Below, piece by piece: positions 43,130-56,100 of a stretch of 64,000 nt of DNA. The notes under the pieces were generated by a model. It worked only from the letters and a program-made list of their open reading frames with translations. It was not told the DNA's origin and did not search any database. Source of the stretch: Litoditis marina (lineage: Eukaryota > Nematoda > Chromadorea > Rhabditida > Rhabditidae); assembly GCA_964036275.1 (NCBI GenBank), contig OZ038440.1, positions 4,997,690 through 5,061,689 on the forward strand. Direction: 5' to 3'. A program made the position numbers and the translations under genes. Numbering within the stretch: the stretch's first letter is position 1; each line of letters begins with the position of its first letter.

Positions 43130-43620
43130 CATCCCATTTCAAGTTGAAAAACCATGATCTTCTTCTAACAATCGCTTCCCTTCATCGATACAGTGTAACA
43201 CTTCGTTTACTATCTACATTCAAAGATTGTGGCACTCGCTCTTTAGAGTATAGATATAGGTAATTAAAGCCAGAAGGTTTTAATGGTTTACATCCCATTT
43301 CAAGTTGAAAACCATGAATAACATTCGCTTCCCTATATCGATACAGTGTATACTGTTAGTAAATTGCACATTAACGTAAAACATTTTAAACACAGCAGAA
43401 CTCAGAAACGTGCAATAAAACGTGACCATTCAATTTACTTCTAGTATAATACTTCATTTATGCATTTATTTTAAAATTGTGGCACTCGCTCTTCAGAGAA
43501 AAAGAGAAAAATTAATAGAACCAAGTTAGGACAAAAGATTTTAAATGGTTCATATCCCATTTCAAGTTTGAAAAAAACCATTTCTTCTAACAATCTCTTT
43601 CCTATATCGATACGGTGTAA
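43130..43620. repeat. about 160-bp tandem repeat, three copies
   Basis: Units start at 43130, 43291 and 43551 with CATCCCATTTCAAGTTGAAA, then ATCGATACAGTGTA, then TTGTGGCACTCGCTC. The second is longer because a MITE sits in it; the third is cut short. Confidence 0.85.
43349..43448 (-). mobile_element. 134-bp family MITE, internally shortened, inserted in a tandem repeat
   Basis: TACTGTTAGTAAATTG...TACTTCTAGTA stands between two TA dinucleotides. The neighbouring tandem unit shows the empty site GTGTAACACTTC, proving TA target duplication. Confidence 0.88.
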
Positions 43621-46177
43621 TACGTGTCACATGAAGCTATATATCGCAGATGTTCTATTAATACATTTCTTATATTCAGTGATAATATTTATTATACAAA
43701 AGTAAAATAGTTTGTAAAACGAGGCATATTATATAGTTGTGGCATTCCACGTGTGAACTATAAAACTTCTGATTGTGGAGTTGAACTTTTAGAGAAAGTG
43801 TAAATTTTCTACCGTTCACCGTTATGATGTAAAGAGTGTTTGAGTGACTGTGTTTGTGATAAAAAAGTGGATAATTTCCGCGGTTCGATTTCCTTCTATT
43901 ATACATGTACCTGTGCCGATACTTACACGGGTTTTTACTAGTAGTAATACCGGACTCGCACTTTTGCGTGCGCCGCTGCAGGTTATTTCATAGGCTCGTT
44001 GCACAACAATATCCATGGTTTCTGACGTACTTTGTACATATGCCTACTAATTTGAGGACGTATTCTCTAATTCTGACATTCTGCGCATGCATAGAATAGA
44101 TGCATGATGTTTGCTAACTAGTGTGTTATCGACTAGTCACTTTATCGCGGGGGGGGGCTCATTCCACGATTTGCCACGTTCGGTTCTGACTAAAAACGAC
44201 GAAATCAACTGTTTTTCTCTGATAAACTCATAACACAACAACATGTTTGTGTGGCGAAAGTGAAGCATAAGTATACTTATTGATTATTTGTATATTCCAC
44301 GATAGCCATCAAAATGATATACGATAGAAGGCTGAGAACATTTTATTATGGAGCGCCGTGACTGTTCACAAGCATATAACATAATAATCACAGTTGCTTG
44401 AATTACATTTCAAGAAAACTTCGAGTAATAAGACCAATGTTTTCATGTTTGAGCACGTTTGTCGGATATTGATTATGGTTCATTTTGTGGTCCCACCTCC
44501 AAATCTCTAACCTATCTCATATTTCGATGGCAATACATTTGTAGTTATTTTCTAGAGTTGACCTCAAAAATTGAATTCAAATCTTTGACCTCAAGGTTTA
44601 GATTTCGAATTTCCCGCTGCTTTTTATCAGTTTGTTTGTCTCGTTTTATCGTTTTCTGTGCGTTTGCCCGTGACTTTTTTCTAGACAGTCATAAGTGCTT
44701 AAGAACATGTTTGTGATAATATGTAGGACTACATTCGAGTTGTAGTCTGTTCTGTGAAACACAGCAGAACTTCCGAACAACGCCCATAATGCGCCAGGAT
44801 CAAACTACAAGTACACCAGAAACTGACAACATCAGCGTGACTCTTCAGAAAGATCCCCAAGCTATTTGAAGTGTTTATTCTCTAAACAACTTCGTTTCCA
44901 AGTGCAGTCTACTTTTTTGTTTCGTTTTTCTTCCCGATTCTAGAGAAGCGTGGGAAACGTTCGTCTGACAGCTTTTGGCGCGCAATAGGTTTCGTTAGCT
45001 GTCTCTTTTGTGAATATACTCAATTTATCCGATGATTTGATGTCTTATAAACACTGAAGCTTTAAAATTATATTCAAACTAACTTGAGCTGTATCTGAAT
45101 TGTATGACGATCATGGGAAACCACGCTGTGATGCGAAACTTCGGACACCAGTTTTACGTGAGCACGTTGCACGTGTGACCGAAGTTTACTAAATTCATCA
45201 CGTACACACTTTTAGTTGTTGAAAAAATTACAAAACCCATGAAGCGAACGTATACTCATGCATCGCAAGTTCAGTTCGTTTTTTGTGTCTTCGATAACTG
45301 AAACAACCTATGAATGCCCAATTTGGGTACTGATCTTATTTGGCATGCTTTTTCTAGTGTTTGATCGCAGAAGTCATTGTTATCCTATAGTTTTTCGAGG
45401 GGGATGTCATGTGATACCTCAAAGGTAGAGGACGTCTTCCGAGGTCGGCTCAAATTCCCACTCAACAACTATTTTTTGCGAGTATCTCTCGAAGAAGTCA
45501 AGAATTTCTCTTTTTCATAGATTTCACTACAAAGCGTCCTCCTTACTTCTTCTTCTCCATTTTGAGCTGAACAGGTTTGACTAGCTCATCATTCAACTTA
45601 CAAACGCTCCACAAATACAAGCAGATTTATGTGATGCATTTTTGTTATGTCTGTTTATACGTTCATGCGGATGACTGATTCCACCACATGAATCATGCCT
45701 AAATAGATGTGACTTTCCAGAGCAGAAACAACATAACTGAATATCCACACTGAATACACAAATTGTGACTGTTCAGCTTAATTTTATGTGAACTATACTA
45801 GAAGTCAATTGAATAGTCGCGTGAAGTTAGCATTCTAATGAGGCATCGTGCACTTTATCATCTCACGTTTCTGAGTTCTGCTGTGTTTAATGTGTTTCAC
45901 GTGACTGTGCAATTGACTAACAGTATATGTACGCTGTCTAGCAGACTGAAATCCATCTCGATCAATTCTGGCTGTTAGTTCTCTTATCATATTTTATCAT
46001 CCAAACCAAGGGAAGATAACATCGTTTCTACCTGGTTTGTTGCTTGTCAGTCTGTCTCCATTCGTTCTTTTCTCTCTCTTTTTTCTCTGTTTTCTCTTAT
46101 CCCTCTCTTTCTCTTCATTGACCTATTCCTACCTTTCTCTTTTCCTTTACGATCTTCACTCCTCTCTTTCTGGCCCT
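43621..46177. other. no confident gene
   Basis: AT-rich. A minus-strand ATG at 44015 opens 22 codons (MDIVVQRAYEITCSG) before a possible donor CCG|GTATTA, phase 0, not otherwise supported. The 134-bp family has a full copy at 45794-45926. Confidence 0.35.
45794..45926 (+). mobile_element. 134-bp TA-flanked MITE, copy 7
   Basis: TATACTAGAAGTCAATTGAA...AATTGACTAACAGTATA, the best preserved copy outside genes. Confidence 0.88.
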
Positions 46178-46181
46178 TCAT

Positions 46182-46193
46182 CTCTCTCTCTCG

Positions 46194-46264
<71 letters not shown>
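46182..46264. repeat. (CT)n microsatellite
   Basis: Near-pure CT dinucleotides. Confidence 0.95.
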
Positions 46265-46268
<4 letters not shown>

Positions 46269-46560
46269 GCACTTCCTTGGTTTTTTTTGTTAAATTCCAA
46301 CCTATTCATTGTCTTTCTAAATTAACAACTTGGCAATTCTTTCTCCCCGCCCATTCCCTGTATTTGACCAGCTTTCTCTATCTATCTAGGTGTGTACATT
46401 CCGCAATTCACACTCATTGAATTGTAATTATCCAGCCTATATTTGCTTTTCACGTATGATGATATTTCACGCACTGTGAAGGTATTTCGAATTCATAAAC
46501 TGGCCGTTTCTATGAAATTTTCAGGTTTTCCGAAATGGAACTTAGTTTGCTTGGGGAAAA

Positions 46561-46915
46561 TTGTACAATTGCCCCCCCCCCCCCCCCCCCCCCCTCACCT
46601 TAAGTCCCCCCCGTAGTACTATCACCCCCCTCCCAATACGATTTCCTATAGAGAGGGGGGTGATTGTAAATGGGGGGTGATTGTAAATGGGGGGTAATTG
46701 TACAATGTCGACGTTTAACAATCACCCCCCACAATACAAAATGGGGGGTCATAGTACAACCCCGGACCTGTTTAACAATCGCCCCCCACTCAATCCAAAC
46801 CTGCAGTAAAGAAAGACGTTGTACAATCACCCCCCCTAGGGGTGGGGGGCGATTGTACTACGGGTCGGATTCCAACCTATTTCGGCTCAAGGGGGGGGGG
46901 GGGACGATTGTACAA
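46561..46915. repeat. C/G-run repeat with TTGTACAA ends
   Basis: Starts TTGTACAATTGCCCC with a 23-C run and ends GGGGACGATTGTACAA. Inside, blocks of five to seven G or C are joined to TGATTGTA/TACAATCA words in both orientations, seven or more times. It may be a foldback element grown from its own tip. Confidence 0.7.
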
Positions 46916-49007
46916 TAAACCCTTTGCTTGTACTGTCCTAAAATATGAAACGTGCCGAACTGTTTGTCATTTTTTCGAGGATGCTAAGGTGTCCTAACGC
47001 GGTTTGTGCACGTTTCACCAAAAGTATGATGCGTCTACCTATTACTTACGTGAAAGTTTCTATTGTGAATCGATTTTATCACCCAAGCAGACCTTTATTC
47101 GGTTAGGCTGGAGCTCTAACGGAAATTTCGTGAGACCTCGGTCTTGACTTTCTCCATGCGGAAATTTGTGGCGACTGGTATTCTACCAGGGAACATTTTT
47201 GTCTATTTTGAGCTAAATGTCCGATTGTGGGTTGTATTCTGAGTCGAAAACATGGCAATCCATCCTGTGTGGGAGTTCCTTATCAGCCCACCTCCTACAG
47301 CCGTGTCATCATCTCGCACTTTGGGATCATGGGACCTCGACTTCTTTTGTACTTTGAAACATGCTTTTTAGTTACTATTTGTAGATTGTATCATTGCAAC
47401 CTATAGATGTGGATATATAAGTGTCTATTCTACTCTTCAGTCATCTCTGTCATAACTTGTTTTCGAATCCACAATCGTTTATCATTTTTCACCAAAAAGC
47501 GGTGTGGTCAAACTGCATATACAACGGGATAGCGTAGCATACACCGTATAGATTTTCTAACGTGATTTGTAATGTCTTACATGTTTTATTGTCTGTAATT
47601 TGTTTCCCAAGTTGAATCTGGTCGTCTTCAGCGAAACTTGTCTAATTACCCAGTTGTGCTGCTCTTGAGAGGGTAGGCACTTGAAGTAGATTAGAGCCCC
47701 TATCGGCACTCTGTGCACATCCTATATCCTATTCCATCTCATTGAAGAAAAAAACATGTTGCAGAAAAGAAGGTAAACGCTTTCCAACTGCTTCGAACAT
47801 CTCGTGACCTTAGCTCAGAAGCTTCGGACATACTATTAAGACTCTTTAGCGACAGAAGTTTCTCGTAAAGCCGACTAGAACTTTGAGAGCTGTACCTCCA
47901 CTGTCATCTTTACATACAAAAGTATTTTCTTGTCGTCGAAATAGTATGTGAAAAGCGGACACGATTCGCTCGCTAGAAATTGAGAATTGTTACCCAAGGC
48001 GCGCTAGAAATCTGCTTGTTGCCCATGAGCATGAGCACATTATGAGCGCAGGCTGATCTATCGACAGAATTACATGAAAACTACGTCTGATCAAACTACA
48101 AACAAAGCAAAAGAAAACGAAACTCAGTTCCGGTTCTGCAACTTTGTCCCAGAGCGTTCCTATCAATCTGTCAATGACACTCAACAATGTAAATGGTCCA
48201 CGTTTATGTATTGCGAGATGTTCGCGGCTCAGCCGCACCAATGAATGTTCAGAAAGAATTTCGGGGCTGTCGTAAAACGGGCGGTCTCATGTTTTTCGTC
48301 GGTCGAGGGTCCCGGCACGACTGGCGCACGGCAGCAGCCACCGAATTTATCATTCTGCGGCCAGGTTCACAAATATTTTGACCACTATTTTTCGGCTCAT
48401 CTGGGAGTAATAGTAAAAGACTTCAAATTGGTAAACAACGAAATGTCAAATCGGTTGGAACCTCTGTTATGAGTTTTTGTTTATCAGTTCGAATTCTCTA
48501 AATATATATCTATCCAAGTTCATTACCCTATTTGATTGTACTTTTCAGAGTTCGAATGAAACAAATCACGCACAGAGACATGTCTCTGTCAAATCAATTT
48601 TTCCAAAAGTTCTCTAGAATTGAAAAGTTATTTAGTTTACAAACAATGTATTTAATACGCTTAACCTTTGGTAGGTAATGAACAAACATCTCGATTCGTA
48701 TACCGTTGTTTTCTTATTATCGCAGTCAGATTGAAATGCAAAACAAAAACAAGAACCGCGTCAAGGTGTTTTTCTGCCTTTCTTCACAACGGTGATGCTT
48801 ATCTATGTGCTGGTTCAACACTTTTATTACCGAAAAGAAAGAGTGTTGCGAGTCTGAATGATTCCATCTCTCGTTAAATACTTTATGTCTATCGATCCAC
48901 ATTCAAGGTAAATAATGCATGTTGCGAATACAAATGTTGGTTGACTCTTGATTAACTGAACTGTCACATTAAACGTGAACTTTCGTGTCTCACCTTGTGG
49001 AAGTGTT
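46916..49007. other. no confident gene
   Basis: No splice-supported exon or known repeat recognised. A GC-richer patch near 48190-48380 has ORFs in three frames without recognisable domains. Confidence 0.35.
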
Positions 49008-49236
49008 CTTTTTCTCTTTCTCTCTCTGCCCCCCTATGCTCTCTCTCTATGTCCTTTCTCTCGCTCTCTCTCTCTTTCTCTCACCCCTCTCTCACTCCCT
49101 CTCCCTCTCTATCTCACCCTCTCTCTCTCCATATGATATCTCTCTATATCCGCTCTCTCGCTCTCTTTCTCTCACCCCTCTCTCACTCCCTCTCCCTCTC
49201 TATCTCGCCCTCTCTCCCCTCTCTCTCTCCCCGATG
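49008..49236. repeat. (CT)n/(CCCTCT)n low-complexity tract with an inner duplication
   Basis: The phrase CTCACCCCTCTCTCACTCC occurs twice about 90 bp apart. Confidence 0.93.
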
Positions 49237-50112
49237 CGTCACCCATATATGGTACTGCTCTGACACCCGTCGTCCTCCGCATTGATTCATCACTGTTTGT
49301 CCGCAAACCATTCATTCTGCGTTTGGCAGGGCGATACTTTTCTTTTTATTGAAATGTGAGCGGACCTAAAAAAATTCTTGAGTTTTTCAACAAAGGCAGA
49401 CTACAATGATACTATTCAGTACCCTATAAAACTTTATGAAAATCGAACTATCGAGATAATGAGCCAGCTTTCTGACGAGGTATGTATTATCCCGCTAGCC
49501 GTATTTTAGCCCGCCCCAAGGTCACCACTAACTCCTCCGTTGCCCGCCGTTTACACCGTTAATTACCGTTCGCGTACGAGCATTCCGTTTTCAAATTTTA
49601 ACCTCACGTTATGGTTTTTATAAAATACAAATGAAACCTTTATATCACCTTTTTATTCACTAATTTGGCTCACAATCATTTGAAATGAACTACTCGCTTC
49701 ACCCACATTAAATTATATCTTGATGTAATTTTCATAATGGCCGTGCTTTCTTGATTTTGTAGGTCATATTATTACTATTTGTAGAAACCAATTTTTAGTT
49801 ATTGTGCTCATTTTGTTCCGATAGAAGTCGTTCTTTTCAATTCGTATCATTTGTCTGCTCTATCGCATTCTTTTCTGCAGCTGTTGACTTCTGGTGTTGC
49901 CTCCTCTTTATTGTTTTATTGCTTTGGTTCAACAATCGATTTTTGTAATGTTGCTGCTAGTGTTTCAGTGTTTTTAGATTGATATTTCAGGATCGGAGAG
50001 CTCAGGCTATGCGAAGATAAGCACAGAAATACTATATTTCCTCTATTCTTCTACGCTTTTATTATTACGACTTCTTCTCGCTTTCCACGTCCGCGGAGAT
50101 TAAATTACAGCA

Positions 50113-53100
50113 ATGAGGTATGTTTCGTTTCATTTCAATACCAAGTACCCATTTAAATGAAGGTTTAAACATAGTGTAAGACTTGGTGGTTCATAGGGTA
50201 CTTTTGCGCATTTATTGCACGCAGTTACGGGTTTCATCCAGAATTCTCATTCTACTATTTGTACTAATTGCCTAATCCGTCGGGTGGTTTGGTATGAATG
50301 TGTTAGTATTTCCTTCCATTTGTCATTCATTAGTGTAAGACTTGGTGGTTCATAGGGTACTTTTGCGCATTTATTGCACGCAGTTACGGGTTTCATCCAG
50401 AATTCTTATTCTACTATTTGTACTAATTGCCTAATCCGTCGGGTGGTTTGGTATGAATGTGTTAGTATTTCCTTCCATTTGTCATTCATATACTGTGCCA
50501 TCGCGTGCGGTCATTGTTGGGTCAGCAGTAGTAGTACGGGTGGCTGCGCTGCTTCTTTTGGCTGCCGGCCAGACTATCGATCGAATACTCAATTGCCCCG
50601 GAATGACCGATGCATACCCCAGTAAAGTTGTCCGAATAGTGAGAAAAAATTGAAAAACGGACTACTTTTCCGCTGAAAAGAAGATAATCGGTCTACTTTT
50701 GATGAAAAATCATAAATTTTCACTTGTTTACATACGAAAACGGACTAATTTTTGTCGCTTAGTCAGACCTTACTGGTGTTTGGACCGATGCCTTTCGGAC
50801 ATTTTCTTGACGTCCTTACGTCATGCAGAGGTTGACGAAAACCTTATTTTTGCGCCATGACAGTAATTAATTTAAAGGACTGCTAGGTTCGGGATTCGGG
50901 TTTGTTAGATTTTCTATCTAATTGGCGAATGGAGACAGGAGACTACAACAAATTGGACTAGGATTCGGTAATGTAAATTATGTGTGATTGGACGTTTATG
51001 GATTCGAAATTCTAGGGTTTCTGATGTTCGCAGTGTGGTGTGCTATGATTGCTGCTATCTTAAGAATATAAAATAGTCAAAAACAAAACCGTGTTTGCTC
51101 TAAATTGTTCGGCCCTGGAACCGTTAATAAGTTGCTGCTCAGTTTTTCTCTCGTTCCAAGTTTTGTACATCTCTCGTCTCTGTGCGCTCTTTCATGTGAA
51201 TGTTTGCCTTCATGTAGTGTGGCGCTATGTTGCGAGCATGGGTACACGAAACGAACACTGCAAATATCACACCTTTATTATGATTGTGAGCCGCAGAACA
51301 GAGACAACATATGCACATGAAGTGTTGTGTGATGTGTGCAAAACTATACAAACTAGGCGCTTTGTCCTCATACTCATATCCTAGTAAACTGGGCCAGATA
51401 GTCACAGTTTAAATAACACCTGTCTATCATTTGACATTTTGGTGCAAAACCAGGAGATTTGACATATTCTAATCGAAAAACGACCGTTTTCAAGGAGTAT
51501 TTGGATAAGTAACTCTGTATACTCAGCCCATATATAGTTCGATTCTGTTACTTTAGTTGATATTCCCGTCTACTCACGATTGCGTATCTGATAGCCGCGG
51601 GCTCTCATTACTCGCGTTTTATATGTTTAATATCGTCCAATATTCTATTATGGGCCGCGGGGGGAGGGGAGGGGGATGTGTGATGGTCACCGCATTAGCC
51701 TATGTAAACAGTGTGAGCTTCCGATCTGAACCCGTTCGGCTTTGCGTTACGGCGGGTCGCTTTTGAGTAGGGCCGGATACTCGATATACCCGCTCGCAGA
51801 TTATTCATTAGCACTGAATATCAACAGAAGAAGATGTGCACATCGAAAAAGGGGCCGAATTTCCGGTGGCTGTTTTTCGGCTTGGGTTGGCTTTTTCCTA
51901 CTTTTGCCGATACTTTGAAAGTTAAACGCACTAATGTGGCAAAACTGGTGAATATGCTATTCTCATATTGAGGGTGATCACAAACACACAAACAAATAGA
52001 TGTTTTGTGAATTATGCTCAGTTTCATAGTTTTCATCCAAATTTAATGAGTCACTAGCCTGATAACGTTGGGAAGTCGAACTAGCTCGTTTCTCCTAGAC
52101 CAAAACAGCAAAACGCCTTCTCACCTAAAGTAAACTGGTCCATGAATGTTTGCATTTTCACTTCACTCTGCCGTGATCGTTTAACCCAGCTGAACAAACA
52201 AACAACAACAGTCAGTTCATGACATGAGTAGTGGAACCTAATTCCACTAACTGTTGAAAATTCGAGTTTTGAAATTGTGATCTCATTTCCTTTCACAAAA
52301 GAAAGTGTATCTTTAAGCGGTACACTGACACTGATTTTTACAAGCGAAACTGTTCGAAACGCCGATAAATGAGTAAGAGAACGGGAGTCATAGTCATTTC
52401 TGCAGGGGTTAATGAATGTCCGTTCATGAAATTACGCCCGTTAATGTTACTGACATTGAACTATTTTACCTATGGATATTGGTGTAATCGAGCATTGTAA
52501 AACGTGAATCTATATAGTGTGTTCCGCGCTGTGTGAACGCCATTGTGAGCACCGTCTTCGTAATTTACGGCTCATATCGTGAATGCCACCCATGGGACTT
52601 TCATGGAATGTGGTCGTTTTCTCGTTCTGCTCCAATAACGAGATTGTCCGAACCAAATAGTGAAGTAATGGAATATTTTCTTTTTATCCCACCACTTTTG
52701 GTTACGGTAGGTATATCATAGTACAACTGTAACCTCACCGTGTATCGAATGTCACATGATATCCATAGTATGTCTTACTTACTAACAGTTTTAACAACTA
52801 GCAACTAGCTGGGACTGGGATTTCTATCCTAACTGAAAGACTCAGGGTTTTTTCGGAATATTCAAGTGGGTTCAACTTATTCTGCGACTGCGACTTGGTT
52901 TTTGCACGAGCTTTTCTTTTCTTCATTCCTGGTATAAGGCGTTGATTGGGCAGTAGCGGCTGTTGGTAAGGCGTTCTTTGTGTAGTGTGAGCTCTGAGAT
53001 GACCACGACAATTTATCACTGGAGGCACGGGAAAAGAACAGCTGTCAGTTGCATAAGACGAACTGCCAGCAAATATAGCTGAACACAGGTTTGGAAAGAA

Positions 53101-56100
53101 GAGGGGATCCTCCCTTTTTGTTCAAAAAGTCTGCCCCAAAGCAACTGGTTCAGAACTTTCAAAGGTAGGCTGTAAATGAATGTGCTTATCCTAATTGAAG
53201 GAGCTAATGCATCTCACGTTACTATCACGTGTCCCAGGTTGATTTTTAAGAATACGAATTTCGGAAGTTGGCCAAACGTTGAAGTTATAGTTTTGTCTTT
53301 TTTCGTTCACGATCCGAATTACTATTACATGAATGTGAGGTACTTTGAAGAGGCGAATATTTATCGATGTGTCGGGAATAGCGTAGTATGTCTAACAGTG
53401 GTTTATTATCTGAAATTTACAGTAAGTAATGAAGTAATCTTGAGCATTCTCCACAGAGGCATAATGCATTTGTCATTGCAAAGAAGAGCGTTGCCAGTAG
53501 TTGACAGATTGCCCACTTGCCGTGGGGCGCAATCCATGTGTCGTATCTATACAATTCCGTGTCATTTCACGATGTTTCCGGTGATGGATGACTAGGCCCA
53601 ACATGTGTTGCATTGCCGGCTTCTTGCAGGGGGCAATTGTTCTTCCGACATCTCGTCATTCATGTTGTTTCGAGGACGAACGAACGTTTTCAACGGAAAT
53701 AAACGTCGTGGTTTTCGAAAAGAACCTCTTATATATAAGAAGAGCGGGGAAGAGTGTAGGCGGGAATCATATAAAAGATACACACATCAAGAGATCAAGA
53801 TGCAATTGTGGCAAATCGATGATGAACTTCGGACTTGGCTCTGGTAGATAGTATGATATCACGAAGTACGTCTTGGAATCCATTTGGATTAGGTGTGTTT
53901 TGCGTAAACTTATCCACCCGTCTGTCTGTCTGTCAACATTGAGTCCGATTGACTGAATTCTGCTTTGGTAGTTGGTGATGCGCCCTACTTTCGCTAATTT
54001 CGCATCCCCTCGCTGGAGAGTAGACTCTGCGATAGTTGAATGAGCGTAATTCCGTGATTATCCTCTTATTGCCTAACGGCCTTAGGAGGATGCATTGTGG
54101 TTGGCGAGCGAGTGCGCAGGGAGGTCCCGCCCACCATCAGCCGCGCACGCGATCACACATTTCCCCGCTAGTGGTCTCTCGTCCAATTTCGGTCGCCACA
54201 CCTGTATAAATCGTCATTATTGGCTATCGAACAGTACTTTTTCGGGCTGCTCTATTCCTGAAAGTTTTCCCGGTATTTTTTTTCGTTCCGTAAGGTTTTC
54301 CTGACTCGTTTCCGTTCCCGAAAACAGTTTCTCCTGGGAGATAAGTGCCTGTGGAGAGACTATCCATCGAGTGTGGGGCGAATTGCGTAACAGCAAGAAG
54401 ACCAGCACTCGCGGTTGTTTGTTTACCTCCGGCATTCCGCGGCCAAAGTCGAAGATTAGCCGGGGGGACTCGTCTACTCATTTTCGCTTTTCCTCGGAGA
54501 TTCCCTACTTTTATTCCGTTTCCTATACGCTGCTATTTGATTCGGTGGCTCTATAAATTCTACCTGAACTACTAGCCGGTTCATTTTTATTCCCCTGTTT
54601 GACGTGAGATGCTAACGTGTACTCCGCGACCGTTAAGTTGCTCAAGTACACTTATGGCCGGCATGGTGTCCAACAGTCGTCCCCGTAGCGTCGTCTACCA
54701 AAGCAGTGCTGGCTGGTGAGTGTTCCCTGTTCCTCGAATCTCTTTCATCTTGCCGCCCTACCAATGATTGTGCGCCGCGTGCAATGGGGCAGTGGGATGG
54801 GAAAGCATATCGCTTTTTTTGGGCTGGGATTTGATGGATTATTCTAGTACACAATACTGATTTATTGCACTTTGGCGAGATCGAACCTAAATTGTCGACG
54901 TTTTTTTACGGGTAACATCTTTGTGAGCGGTTATCTGGTGGGATGTATCACATATTATGTTTTTAGCGGGGGGGGGGGGGGGGGGGTTGAATTACAATAG
55001 AAAGTCATGTTTGTTTCGTTAAGAATTGATACCTCTGTGCTCTCTTTTTTGTATTAACTGTTGCCTCTTGTTATAAGTAATACCAAACTGAGAAAATTGA
55101 TTGCTAACTGGCATATTTCCTCTGCACGAGTATGTTTTGGACAGTTACGATGTAGTTGACCAACTCTGTCACACTTCTTTCTCTCCCCCAAAATCGAAGT
55201 AGATTCTGCTTGACCAAGGTGCTCGATTGCTAACAGGAACGTGTCAATTGGCACTACAAGTGTTGTTTGTGTCGCTCCGTTTGTTGATAGTCATCCATCA
55301 TAAAGTGGTTGACGGTGCGATCTACCACGGGATATAGATGTTGAAGGTCGTGTTTCCGTTCCAAGGCACACCTTTATGATAGATAATCAAACATATATAC
55401 TACAGCGGCGGCGCCATGGTATTAGCAAAAAACATTGCTAAAATGAGAGGGAGAGAGAAGCAGCAAAGGTCCGGCTATTTTTCAAGACGGGAATGACTTT
55501 CTCGATGGAAACGCTTCAAAATTCATAGCTTTGAATCTAAAATTACCAGATTCACCCAGATTTGGCCATATGGGAGTCATTTTGTGAAGTGTAATGCTAA
55601 TGACCATTTAGCCAAGTTGGCAGAGGCTATGGCCAAATTAGTTTTTCATTAGTCGTTAGTCCTTGAATTTTGCTATGCAATGCGTCTTTGTTATTAATTC
55701 CATTTCTAACTGTGAATAGTGTGAATAGTAGTGTCGCCTGTCCATTTCACATGCATTCATGTGTGAATGATCCTCTAACCTCTATCCTCTACTAGTTGGC
55801 TCAATATCAATCCGGTTGTAGAGAATGCAGTTATGATCTTTAAAAGTTGTTAATAATGATACATAATCAATATTCTCAACATTCACATCTAGATAGTTCC
55901 GCACAGAAACATAGTTGCCGTGAGAAAACAATACAGTTTTGTCCAGAAATTTATATCTCTTCCATGTACCATGTTGCTTTTCTCTGGGGTGCAATATACG
56001 AATTTTGCGACGAATACGATACTTTGCGACCTTTGCTGTTGTACTGATTTCGCACAAAAAGAGAGGCTGTTGGTGTATGCGCGTGTCGTCTGGTCTCTCC

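Noticed and set aside
52798..53028. Basic minus-strand ORF (MKKRKARAKTKSQSQ) in the Ena/VASP intron
   Set aside because: No domain, no paired splice sites, and composition alone is weak evidence.
53176..53595. 139-codon plus-strand ORF
   Set aside because: No recognisable family or splice context; length is within chance for 64 kb read in six frames.
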